Shown here in pieces: positions 11,167 through 24,000 of a stretch of 64,000 bases of DNA. Below the pieces are notes generated by a model. It did no database searches. It was given only the letters and a program-made list of their open reading frames with translations, and had not been told where the DNA came from. The DNA lies in the NCBI RefSeq assembly GCF_964340395.1, contig NC_135556.1, positions 6,617,501-6,681,500 on the forward strand. Reading direction: 5' to 3'. Source of the stretch: Glandiceps talaboti. Lineage: Eukaryota; Hemichordata; Enteropneusta; Spengelidae. The translations under genes and the position numbers were made by a program. The stretch's first letter is position 1. The number at the start of each line of letters is the position of its first letter.

Positions 11167-13964
11167 CTAAAGAATGTCGTCTCCTTGGCGATTTAATCAT
11201 ACTATAGTATAGACTGTAATATCCTATAGAAAAAGAGAACATGAGGTTGGATCTTTATTTAATTCCATGACAACTAACTATTCGACTGTCCTGAATGAAA
11301 TGCAATGACATTGACAAATTTGTACAGTAATTTGTATAATCTAAAACCAGATTATATCCCGACAGAAATAAGTCGACATTTTGCCATTTCATTACACAGG
11401 TGAATATAATGTTTTTATCTTAACTCTTCAGTGAATTATTTTAATGGGAAAATAGTTAGAGAGCACATAGATTTTGCACAGCACAATTGGAAACTTCAAT
11501 TCTCATTATTTGCTGACAGGTGTATCTACTTTGCATATGCCTAAGGGGCCATATCAATAGTGCAGTGTAGGATGAAAGAGTAAATTCTTTTAGTTAGGCC
11601 GAAGATCCACCCCTTCTATATTAATAGAGCAAATTGAAAAAAATTGTTTCAGACAGCGCAATCAATTGTCAGTATATATATAGAAGTATGTAGTGCCATT
11701 AATACAAAGCCAGTATGTAGTGATGAAAAAATATTTCTTTTGTTGACACTTTACTTTATATTAGTGTGCCATGCATTTACTAAGCAATTATTCTTCCATT
11801 TCTCAATTTGACAACATTTTTAGAAATAATTGTATTTAGGGTTACAAAACATAGTATTCGGTGGCCATATTAGATTCTAAAATGACTAAATTTGGATATT
11901 GTGACCTCTATTTCAAAAGTGTGCACAGTGACCCCGGATTTTTTTTCTTCATTTAATGTCATGGGTTAGGGTAACAGGAGAAATTTCAATAATTTATATC
12001 TGATGCGCATTTCAAAGTGTAGAGAAAGCTACCTTATAATCACCCATCCTATGTTGTTTTTCTACTGGGATCAAACTCTCACGACATGAGAACATACCTC
12101 CAAAATCCATTAAAGTACACTGTATAAATTCTGTCGTTTACATGAACAAAGCTTAATGGACAGTAACAGGTACATGCATGCATGCAAAATACTGTTTTTA
12201 TTTTCTTGTCGACAATGCAAATTTTCACACAAAAAAACGTTTCGTTGTTAATTGAACATATACATTTATGGTTATAAAATAATCACATTGCGTTGTACTC
12301 TATAATTATGGGTACATGCTTTCCGAACAACGAGACCGTTTATATTTGAGAGGTAGAATTCTGAACAAGTGTTATCCCATAAATCGTGGTATATGTTTAT
12401 GAACTAAAGCGTTGTATAAAAGTCGATATCTAACGCTTACAATACATGTCGAAAGACGATGAAAACAGTTTTAAAGGCTTTGGCAGCAAGTTGACAGAAG
12501 CTCGAGCTCTTAAGCAGACAAACTGTCGGAAATTGTATAGAGAACGAGTGTTGTTCGCGACAGTGAATGACAGGTTGTTCACAGCAAGAGCCTAAAACCT
12601 TTCCTGATTCAGAATCCTTAACATGGTATTAGAATTGTAAAATACAGCGTACAGTTATCAATAAACATTGAGTTCGTTCCCACCTGCGCACTTACAATAA
12701 TTAGACACATTGTAAATACAGTTCAAATCTGTCTAGGGGGTATTTGACAACATTTGTATGGTCAATGTGTCCTTCACTATACAATGCAAATGAACAAGGA
12801 TGTCGTGCTTCAATGTCAGCGTTTTTTAATTGATCCACTCATGGCATCTCCTTGCTGGATGGGCTGACCTCTGATTATAATTTATATAAGTACTATTGCA
12901 ACATGCTTGTCATGATGGATATATTATTTCATTGAACCAAAAACATATCCACAAAACATATTGTCCATTCTGGAGAAATATGGCAATATGTTGACTGCCT
13001 ATTCTGGAGAAATATCATGGCAATATGTTGACTGATTTTTTATTCAATTTACTTTGAATAATAACATGTAAGCTTATGTGTTTACGTGATGACACGGTGC
13101 AATGTTTCTGTGGATGTTAAAAATGAAAGCTGGGTATACGGAAACAATCCCCAGTTAGTTGGTTTACCTCCGCGGAGATTTGAGGAAACAGATAGCTTGT
13201 CACAACGTTCCGCTTGGTCGCCTTCTAAATTAACCAATTCCAATTGCAATTATCTTGAATGTACTTTATATAATCACAATATGTTAATTTAAATATTACT
13301 TGTCGGATATCCGAGTGCCAACCAAATTACTTGTTTTTCGCAGTAGAAAGTTAATCAAATAATATTAATATTTGAAAAGGTTATGTTTTCGCATTCTCGG
13401 AATTCTGTTTCAGACCCAAAGGGTCACGAAGGGAAAAACGTGTTGATTCATTCCCGTATCTTACACCATTAATGCATTGCTACGATGACAGATTTTGACA
13501 TGTAATATAACAAGCCACAAAATAGAATGGCAGGAAAGAGGCACTCAACTGAATAAATACAACCGGAAAACGCTTAAGGCAAATCAAGGGTCTGCCTCAG
13601 AGTGTAGCACTTTCGTATATATTTCTGTTTTTTACAATTACACTGTAGTAACACTAGTCGTCAAAATTCAATCTTTCAATAACGAATGAGTGAAAGAAGG
13701 GAGACCTTGTTTGGTTACATTTGTAATCACTTAAGCTGCAGATGCAGCCAACGGGCAGATTTGTAGTTTGTATTAATTATATGTTGTTTCAGACCAAAAT
13801 GGCGTTTTTAATAGAATCCACCCCCCCCCCCAACAAAAAATATTGTGGGGAGGGTTTTAGCTGTTCTTATGTACCTTCCCACTGGCGGTGAAAGATATCT
13901 GCCCTCCCTCCCTCCCATCGGGTTTAAAGTTGCCCGCCAGCCCACTGCCCACCAAAAATTTTGA

Positions 13965-14063
13965 TCTAATATAATATAATATGACATAATATAATATAAT
14001 ATGATATAGTATAATATAATATAATATAATATAATATTATATTATTAAAATTATATTATATTG
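13965..14063. repeat. ATAAT-type AT-rich satellite-like tract
   Basis: Irregular repeats of ATAAT/ATATA pentamers, ending in a short inverted ATTATATTATTAAAATTATA segment. A sister tract occurs at 23503-23562. Confidence 0.9.
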
Positions 14064-15304
14064 CAGAAACTGACAAATACAAAACTCGCACCTAAAACAC
14101 ATTTTTTAAATTCTTAGGATGGATAGTAGGAAACCATTGTGTAACATGAAATGACTGACTCTATTGAATGTCCGACAAAGTAATTTCCCAAAAACTCTAA
14201 TTTATGGCCCCAGTCAGACTGTTCTATTCATCTCACACACAGTATGAAACGTGATGATTTATTATATACATGGCAGGAGCTATGCAATGACACTGGATAA
14301 CACAGCAATATAATACCAGCGTACTTACACAGTGGGCTGAAAATTGCATTGTATTTCTCATGACAATTTAATGAATAGATCTTGATACATTTTATTAATG
14401 AAGATGGTTGTATTTCTGACGACACTTAAAATTAAAATCAATTAAAATTGACAATCTGCTCGAAAGTTTATGTGACGTCATTGAAATCATCAGTGTATTC
14501 AAGGTCATGAGCCAAATAAAAGTTACCTTTCTTGTAAGATCGTGATAGTGTTGACGTCATGACAAATAATGCAACCTTCAAGTCTGTCGTCAAACGTCGT
14601 CCATCGTATCATATAAATTACAGCAAATGTATATCGCGCTGCTCAAATTTAAAATGAATTATTCAAATGGACTACGTGTTTCGTCTTGTTTCAGATGATG
14701 ATAACATGAATACAAAGGTTAACATGAATAAAACATATTTACGAATCGTGTGCCGTTACAAACTCTCTACAGATATAGTAACACGAATTTTAACAATTGA
14801 GAGATAAGGTTTACCATGTTATTTTTTCAAATTATTAGCGTCAAAACATACCTGATGCCAATCACCACTTCATACCTTCATAATTTCGTGTAGCGACTAG
14901 TTAGCTATAAATACTAGGAAATCATAATTTGACATACTGAGCAGGTATTTTCTTTTACATTCATACATATGTCTGAGTAGACCCTGGTGTATTTATCGAA
15001 TGAGAATGGAAAAAGAGAGAATGTTCACCTCCATTACACATTGCTAAAGTCAACATTATTTATTGATTTACAAGGCTAGATTTTGTACACCTCATCATTA
15101 CCATTAAGTTAAACAAGGATATGATAGTGAAAAATAATAAAACGGCATATTGCGAACAAAAAATATCTCAGTTAGAAAACATAGCAAACTAGTAATACCA
15201 GTAATGCAGGAAAAACTAAAAAGTCTTCTAGCTGTTGTGAATACAGTATTACATGAAAAACAATCAGAAACTAATGTGTGAGAAAGATCGAATATACTAG
15301 AACG

Positions 15305-16463
15305 TTAAAGAGACACTCGCTTGGTTTATAACATTTTTACTCAAATGACATTACTTTCACAAAACCCAGATTAAAGTAAATAATTGTATAATGTTAATCT
15401 CGACACGTGTCTTCTATGACATTACAGTTGTTTCCAGGCATTGTTTGAACAGTTGAGTACATTGTATGGATTCCTCCGACATTTTTATGCGTATAGTAAA
15501 TTACATCATTGAATTGGCTATGGTTTACTAGGTGTGAGTTCAGTCAATTACAAATGATGGTTTAAACTGACAGTATAATTACTCCAAGGTTTAAATAAGT
15601 ATGCTTTGATCAGTAAGTAGAATACTAGGAATATCTTTTGAATGTGCAACAAGTTTCTTTTTAATATTAAGACAAAATACTTATTAACTCACTTTGTGCC
15701 CCTTTAATTCAACAACTTCAGAAGACCTAGACGTAGTTGTTTGTAAATACAATATAATGCAAGAAAACGTGTGCTCGTTACGTCGAAATGAGATACCTGT
15801 GCTACATTCTGTATATCATATCATAATCTCACCAGAGACACAGATTTCAGTAAAACTCAAACCGAGAAAGAGAAAGTTAAATTTTAAACAACTAGGACTT
15901 TCTCTTGCGGCTGTATCGGTTATTATTAACAGAAAAATGGCATGAATTTAATGATGGAAAGGAAAATCTAAAAACTGCTATAATATTTATGACTTTAGGT
16001 TCGTTTAGATCCACGGAGTGACAAAACTAGAGGAAATTGCCAGTGGTACATGTATGCGGCATGTATATTTTACACTGTTTTTTAGGGTGTGGAAAACTGA
16101 CGTGGCAAACGTTGGTGTGGTACATCTGTAGAGACTGACGGTCGTCACAGGTTAGGTCTATACGGTTTTTTCCGGTCTAATATTTGACAAAATTCAAAGT
16201 TATTCTACTTACTGAAGAATACATAACATTACGTGTTACTGACTGAACTCGAACTCGGCATTCAGGTATAAACAATACGATGACGTAATTTCTTATGCTT
16301 ATAAAAGAAATGTACAGGAACTCCCTGCTATGTAATCAACAGTTCTAACAGCGCCAGAAGACAATTGTAATGTCATTGAAGGCATGCATTGACAATAACA
16401 GTATACTAGAGTATTTTCACTCTAGTTAAAATTATAAGTTAAATTCAGCGTGTGCCACTTTAA
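15305..16463. mobile_element. Possible TTAA-bounded inverted-repeat element
   Basis: TTAA at 15305-15308 is followed by AGAGACACTCGCTTGG. TTAA at 16460-16463 is preceded by a segment whose complement reads AGTGGCACACGCTGAA. Roughly 17 of the first 22 bases match. An alternative right boundary is the TTAA near 15704-15707, whose complement reads AGGGGCACAAAG. I see no transposase frame. It may be a longer relative of the element at 10569-11166. Confidence 0.4.
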
Positions 16464-17836
16464 TAAATGAAAAGGGTGATTGCATTACATCGATGCTTAT
16501 AGACATTTGGTAAAACAATATGTAAGAGATCGTGATGCAGGACATTTTGGAAGGAAACAATAAATAATAAATCAGATCACTTGAAAGCATAAAATAAAAT
16601 AGTTTATTTATAAACAGTTATGTTTCCTTAGAATCTTGCACAACACATTTTCCTTCCCTTTCAATCAAATAAACATGAATTGACACATGTGGTTCACATA
16701 TATTTTGCTTTTATCTTATGATTTATCAAATGTATTCATAAAATGTTATATAAAGGGTATGCTTTATGTATTATGAACATTCAATAATCTACCTTTTTTC
16801 AAGATTTGATACAACGTGAGGCTTGATCGATCACATTTTATCTACATCACTGTATTCTAAAACATATGTACGGCTGAATTTACAGAAATATTGACAAGCT
16901 GCAAAATTAAATAAACTTCACTGTAAAATAAGTATGTAAGTAATTTCTGAGTCACCGTGATTGTGGTAGGCTACATCAACTTTTACTCAATATTGGAGAA
17001 TTAGCATATACTACCTTTCGTCAGATTCAAAATTCTAAGTGATATTTGTATACGCAAGTCATAACATGAATGTATATGGGTAAACATAAACTATGAGAGG
17101 ATAGGTGATAGCGTGCATACTATATAGGTCAATCAACGCTCAGGTGCTTAGCGGTATGGGTTACTATTCAAAAACCAAGAAGGGCGCCCTCAAGTGTTAG
17201 CGCTCGATGTTTAATAAATAATTAGTCCTTAACGTTAAATTTTCCCTCACAATATTTTTTTAATTTACAAGCGTAGATTTAATTAAACTACTGATAGTTC
17301 CGTTCACATTTTGATCTTTATGAAATCAAAAGCAATTAAAATGCAATTACATGTAATTAATTGTATGTCCTTCCACAATTTGTTGTTTTGACTGGCAGTT
17401 TAATTAAAATTGCAATTAATTAAACTAAAGTGTTCCCTCTACACTTTGTTCTTGTAAATTAAAAAGTAATTAAAAATACAAAGTAGCCATAATTTTGTCT
17501 TATAAATAAAAAATGGTGATTTACAGATGGAATTTCATTAAATCACTGACCACTCCAATGGGCAATGGTTAAATTTTTCATTCAGCGTGGCTTCAATGAA
17601 ATTTTCTCTAAATCTGTAATCGGTTTCCACCAAAAGCTTCACCAAAGTTGGTCCTTGCCAGACTCACAGACAGGCAGTCGGCCAACCAGCCAGCCAGACA
17701 GACAGACAAGAGTAAAAATATAACCTTCGTCTAAACACCGTTGGCGGAGATCGATAATATTGTACGGTAGACTAATTTTGTAGTTTGTAGAGAGACGCCC
17801 TCTCCGTTTGAAACCCATAGCAGCAGCTCATCAGAG

Positions 17837-18021
17837 TCAAAGCAAGAATTTAAAAACAATAGAAAGAGTAAGAAGATGGTGAAGCAAAAACGATGCTGGT
17901 CTATCAGTGCTTGCTTTGACGAATATTACGTCATCGCATGTTATTTCTCCACAATAAGGACCACCGGTGGATTCGTTCTGGACACAAAATTGCACTGCCG
18001 TGTATCCATGACAAGCTACAC
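17837..18021 (-). CDS. AGA: AGA exon 11: C-terminus with hydrophobic tail
   Basis: After CTGTAG| the frame reads [17 protein letters not shown], aligning with human [20 protein letters not shown]. It then runs through [10 protein letters not shown] to an unexpected ending, [22 protein letters not shown]-stop. Human AGA stops soon after the last cysteine. The phase fits exon 10 exactly (TAC G|GT GTA). Confidence 0.8.
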
Positions 18022-21000
18022 CTACAGATCGAATAAAAACCATATGACATCATCAAATAAATATGAGATAATTAGATGTTATTTCCCAATAGTTTTCTTC
18101 GTTAAGCCAAGGAAAAAAAACGAATGGCCTTTATGGCTTTTTTTTACAACTAATTCAACATTTACCCTAATTATAATGCATATGATTTTCCTGATCCAGT
18201 GTAAATCGAGATGAAAATTAAGAAAATTACCATCGCCATGCATAATCAAACTAATAACGGTATATTTCGTGTTAGGGGAGTCGGACTATGCAGGTATACT
18301 TCTTGACTTTTTTAATTTTTTTAGTTTATGCATCGAGTACAATATTTTATTCTACTCCCAGTATTCAGCTTACCTACCAACCTGTTTAAATATGGACATT
18401 TTTTCATTGTTGAAATGAATATCATAAATTCACTGATCAACTGCTATAATACCTTTACAGGCTGTATTGAAAAGTTGAATACTGGTTTCAATGCACTTTG
18501 GGGGATAGAAAAAGAAACTGCAATCATAGCTCAGAACTGCGACACTTAAAATAATAAAAAAATACAGATATTGTCAATTTCAGATCAACCACTGAGCTCT
18601 TCAAATTTATCATTGATTTTGCCAAACCAGAATTTATCAGTAAAGTGGGACTTTCAAACATGCTTCAGGGGGAGACCAGAAATTGACGAATAGATGAAAC
18701 AAAGATACTCAAATATTGTCATAAGGGATGTACATATTCAATACACCATAGTTGCTAAACATGAAGCAGTCGTGCTGTGTTCATCAGCTGGGCAATCAGC
18801 TATTAAAATGAAAGTCTGTTTTACCAAAGTTAATATTATCAGACTGAGGTTTGTGTACACACAGCCCAAGGACCAAAACTGATACTTTGGAAAACCACTT
18901 AGATAATTTATCAGAATAGCAAAGAGGGTTTATCAAATTCAATAAATATTAAACACAGTATTTTGTAAACATTATGTTTTCTGTTCATTTTCTAAATATT
19001 TTTTCACTTGAATGTCACGTAATTTCAGAAAATAAAATCCAGTCCCTTTGCTTTCCCAGTGAATTAGCCCACTGAATTTAATTCAAGAAAAATGACTCCA
19101 AATGAAATTAAAACTGATATCACTAATGGACATGAAACAGACAGTAGTGCAATATGAATTATTGAAAGTGACAGAGAAACTGACAATGCTGAAAGTACTT
19201 TTGATAATAGTGATAGTGATACTGAAGAAACAATTCCTGCACACTCTCGAGGGCAGGATTTGCAACTCATTTTCACCTAGTTAAAAAGAATGTGGGTTTT
19301 TCCCATACCCCCCCCCGAAAAAAAAATACAGCGGAAAGATTTTCCTGGGAAAAATTGATGCCCCCCCGAAATAAAATCTGTACACTCCCCTTACCTCTAT
19401 TTTCTTCGTTTATTGTCGTTTGTTCGTTTTTATTGTTCCGGGAGTGGGAGGCGGCGATCACACCAAAAACAATAAAATCGAAAACAAACGATAAAGGAAG
19501 AAAATAGAGATAGATAAAGTAATTAAACAGAGTCGTATTTACCACATCAGATCTTAATCAGATTGAAGTACAATGTACGAATATCACTTGACACAATTAA
19601 AGGTCTTGCGCCCAAGGCTTTTTGGTCAACTTCCGAACTTCTCAACATAAAAATACTTACCGTACTCCCCAGCTTTCGATGCTGCAATCATAGCGCCATT
19701 AAACTGAGGATACTTGGCAGCGATTCTCTGTAAGGCGTCATGGGCTGCTAGTGCTGGAGGCATGCCATTCCGCATATTTTCAACCGTCTGATAACTGTGA
19801 ATGATAGATATGAGAACGTTGACAATATCTGATTTAGAAAGTTTCGTGATCTCACTATCTCAAGATGATGTCATGAAAAGCCTTGTGACGTTTGATTTGT
19901 TCGGAGTGATCGCCGCCTTCCCACGGCGATCACTCCGAACAAAACAAACGTCACAACACGATGAATAGAGGTAAATAAGGATATCTAGCCGCTTTCACCA
20001 CATCGGATTTTAATCAGATTGGGTATTCTCCTACCTTGGAAGGAATCTGATCATTATGTCACCATCGCCAGTCGCTGCAGCGCCCCCAACGTCATTATCA
20101 GCATAGGAACCTGCGCCTGGTATTGGTGAATCTCCCACACGACTGAAATTTTTTTTTAAAAAAACATTTGTTGAAGACTTTGTTCAATTATTTACTGGAT
20201 CAATGAATCGAATAGAAACGACCAAACTTATTAAATATTCCACTATTCGAACTATGAATAAATTCATTCATTGATAAATTAAACTTGACCTACCCTGGGA
20301 TTTTGTGGTTAAGGCCATTGGTGGAGGCACCAACTGCTACATTTGACTCTCCATCGATAACAACAACTCCTGTACAAAAAAACACAAGGGTGGGGGGGAG
20401 AACTGTCTGTAAGTGATCCTCGTAATATTTATTATTATTGACATCCCACTAAAAAGTATTTGAATATGAAGTTGTTATTTTAAACATTGTGCCATGGAAC
20501 CGTCGTGGACTAATGGACAAAATTGTTATGTATTATAAAAAGTGCTTCCATAGGAAAATAATGGAGAACGGGCACGTTCACAATTAGTACTGTATTTTGT
20601 ATTGTTTGTACGACAATAAAAATATGCAAAGTAATATTTTGTTTCATTACATACGGTAAAATATCCTTGGGAAAGAAAAGCAAACAAACAAACAAAACAA
20701 AAAACAAACAAACAAAACTCAAAACAAACAAAAACAAACAAACAAACTAAATTTTACCGTATGGAAGATTGCTTCTGGTCTTTTTCGAAAATATGAAGGG
20801 AATTTTAGTGTTCACTGTTTTATCAAATCTTAAGGAATTCGGTAATCTTTTATTTTTCCATAAAGTTTAAAGAATTGGCGGCCATATTGAATTCTAAATT
20901 TAGACTTCATATTCTGGCCACTATCTTTAAAAAAATATACGGTGGCCCCTGATTTGAAATTGACAGAAATCACTATTTAGACGAAATAATTAGATGATTA

Positions 21001-24000
21001 CCTATTGTATCGTGGTTATATGGTGTGCTATATTCTTCCGTTTGAAGCTGTGCTGTCGCTGAAGTTTGTTTTGGTGAGTACGGGCCACAAGACTCGCTGG
21101 GATCGGGTTCAACATCCTGTAGGAAAACAGTTTGAAAAAAACACCCCGCATCATAACATACACATGTCAGCCTCGACAATTCTGAAGAATGTTGCAGTTG
21201 AAAGCTGGATAAGACAACACATTTTACAAAAAAGGCTATATTCTAGACTACTGTAATGTACGCCGCCGGTGTCGGGACGCTCAATCATCGGCCCTTTCAA
21301 AGACCACGGCCGTTGAGGGCGTAGCGACACGACAGTTTATGTACATACAAAATATGTAATCTGTGGATGAATATACGCCTCGGGGACTAATTTCCCGGAA
21401 AATCAGAGTTCTCTATTAAAGTCTTTCCAAGTTTTGCCATAAAAAAGCTTGTTTCTTGTCTTTTTGAAACAACAATTTAAATTAATGATTTCGGGTTCAC
21501 CATCTTCAAGGTGTTCTCAAAGAAATGGACAATCGTTCACTTTCCCACAAAGTTAACACAGTATTCGGCGGCCATATTGGATTCTTGATATCATTTGACA
21601 TCTATTCAAAGTAACAGCATGCATTGTTTAAGAATTTTAATCCGAGGCGCATACTACGTTACACTGAAATGTCATCAGACAGAACTCAGCGACTATAGAT
21701 CCACAGAGATTTTAACACGTGACTAGTACAATACAACTTCAGACTAGTCTAGTTAATATACAGTATCGTTACCATTTACACCTCCACTCACAGTATAGTC
21801 AAATTCATTACTCTAGAAGTCTTAAGATGCATGAGATGCAATTTAAAATTCATCCACAGCCACCCACACAGTCATTAACATCATGTCTTTGTTAATCAAT
21901 CTCAAAATTCTAACCAATAACACAGTCCCTCATAAAGTTAATGTTTATTGGGACAGTTATATAATATTCAAATATGGTATATTTGTCAGCTCAGGATGCT
22001 ACTTATACACTGTTTACATCACTGTAGCAGTTAGGGTTCACTGATTGGATAAACAACTATTTGTGCTGATTGAGGGAATTTGACCAGGCATGGTTTTAGT
22101 TAGAAACCATGTTGGCATCCAGACTAACTTCAGACGTGGTCTGAGATACAACTTACCACCCAGAAGTTCGGGCTGCAGTCGTTATCTTTCCAATTACCGT
22201 ACACCTCCCTATATACAAATAAGATAAACAAAAATAAAAAGAAGCAAGAGATGATAGAAATCATATGTAATGCAATTACAGCGAAAATAATGTTGGTTTG
22301 GTGTTTCATTCACGTAACATGACATTTAATACACACACTCGGACAACTTCTAAATCAAATCAAATCAAATCAAATCAAACCAAACCAAACAATTACAAAG
22401 GTGCCGTGCAACAGTCAAGTTGATATATTGATTATCAGTTAGAAAAAAAACCAATTGTAGTCTTTAAAGTCCTTGTGTAATGTTTTCCTTAGAAGTCTGT
22501 TTTTACTGCACAGTGAAAGAATAGCAATGCTCATCACTGTTCAATATGATTGGGTGGATCCTATCGTGTTTATTGTGTCTCTGTTATTGTTAGTCCGGAA
22601 TTGAAATGTGTCTAATGCCCCATGAGTGAAACACCAAATCAACATCATTTCTACTGTAAGGTAGAATGGTCGTTGAGGGCGGAACTGTTCAAGAACTCCT
22701 CGCCAGTTTAATCAACAATTTTTGATTTTGTTTAAGGAGTAATTAGATTCCATTGGAATTTTATTGAAATTCGTATACGTTTTCATGATCATAATAAGTA
22801 TGATAAGACATTCGATAGGTCCATCTATTTTTGAATAAATGGCTCATTATAGGTTAGTTATTATACATACTCATTATAGGACTTCAGTTAAACATTATTC
22901 ACACATAATGAATGGCCAGAGGAATATAATGATTACCTGTTATACTCAGTTGAGAGGTTCTCTGCCTTCAGACCAACAAAATCAGTAGCAAAGTCAGTTG
23001 CTAGTAAGAATAGAGGAATGACGATAACTGAGTTCACAACTAGCAATGTATGTGTATATACTTGCAGACACTTTATCAACAAGTCGCTTGTATAATAGAA
23101 GTATTCAGCTACACGGTATCATAGCATAGCAAGCATGTCAAAATACCCAAATTGTATAGAAAGTACCCCTAGTGTGAATCTGAAGAGTACTCCAAATATA
23201 TCAGAATTGTATTTTGCGTTAGCCCAAAGTGTACCAAGAGTAGGCCTATCCAACATTTATACAAAGCGTACCAAAGTTGTACAAACATTGTTTTCTCATT
23301 AATACTTCTAAACTTTTATCAAAAAGCGTAATCAGTGTATTAGTATCATACGTGAACAAAAAGTATCCAAGCTTTACCCGTAAAAGTTTGATCATGAAAT
23401 TATTCCCGTCACTTTTGACAAATGACATGGGAATATAGTGAGTGTGGCCGTTCAATAACCAACCAACCATGCATGCATATCATAACATAATAACATCATG
23501 ACAATAATAATAATAATAATATAATATAATATAATATAATATAATATAATATAATATAATAATATGTTTATCGTAAAATACGTTCCATTGAGACAGTTTA
23601 AAAGAATTATGTAAGTGAGATTTACTCAAATGTGCACCATGATGCATTTTATTTGTGGGTTATACTTCCATGATTTCAGACATTAACTTTTAGTAAACTG
23701 TCATATCGGCCGTGATATTTTGATTCGTTGTTGGGTGCTGGTTAACATGACGTGATAAGTGTTGATTTACTTATTGACTTTTTTATATAGCAGTAAGCCG
23801 CACATTCGGAATAATCTTACCGAGGTCGCCAACTATCAACGAATGGAGAGTGTAGTCTAGTACATGTCTTGCCACTGATGTCGCTCGTTTTATTCGTCTG
23901 ATTCCCCCTACGGCACCAACATTGTGAGTTATCCTGAGATTTAAGAAAAACGGTCAAGACTAATTATCTAACTTTTAAATACCAATTTGATACCAACGTA

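Larger units (their letters stand above)
9317..17836. other. Intergenic region without recognisable genes
   Basis: Between the GPCR stop and the AGA stop I see no supported exon. The region holds a CATA/CA microsatellite (9572-9699), two TTAA-bounded inverted-repeat elements (10569-11166 and 15305-16463), an ATAAT-rich stretch (13965-14063), and a 36-bp imperfect tandem duplication near 12975-13035 (GAGAAATATGGCAATATGTT type). Open frames of 60-90 codons here carry no motif I can identify. Confidence 0.6.

Noticed and set aside
19064-19545. Open frames on both strands in AGA intron 10
   Set aside because: Low-complexity Ser/Leu or Thr/Asp-rich sequence. The plus-strand frame from 19091 is acidic but interrupted and unmatched; a transposase remnant was considered but could not be supported.
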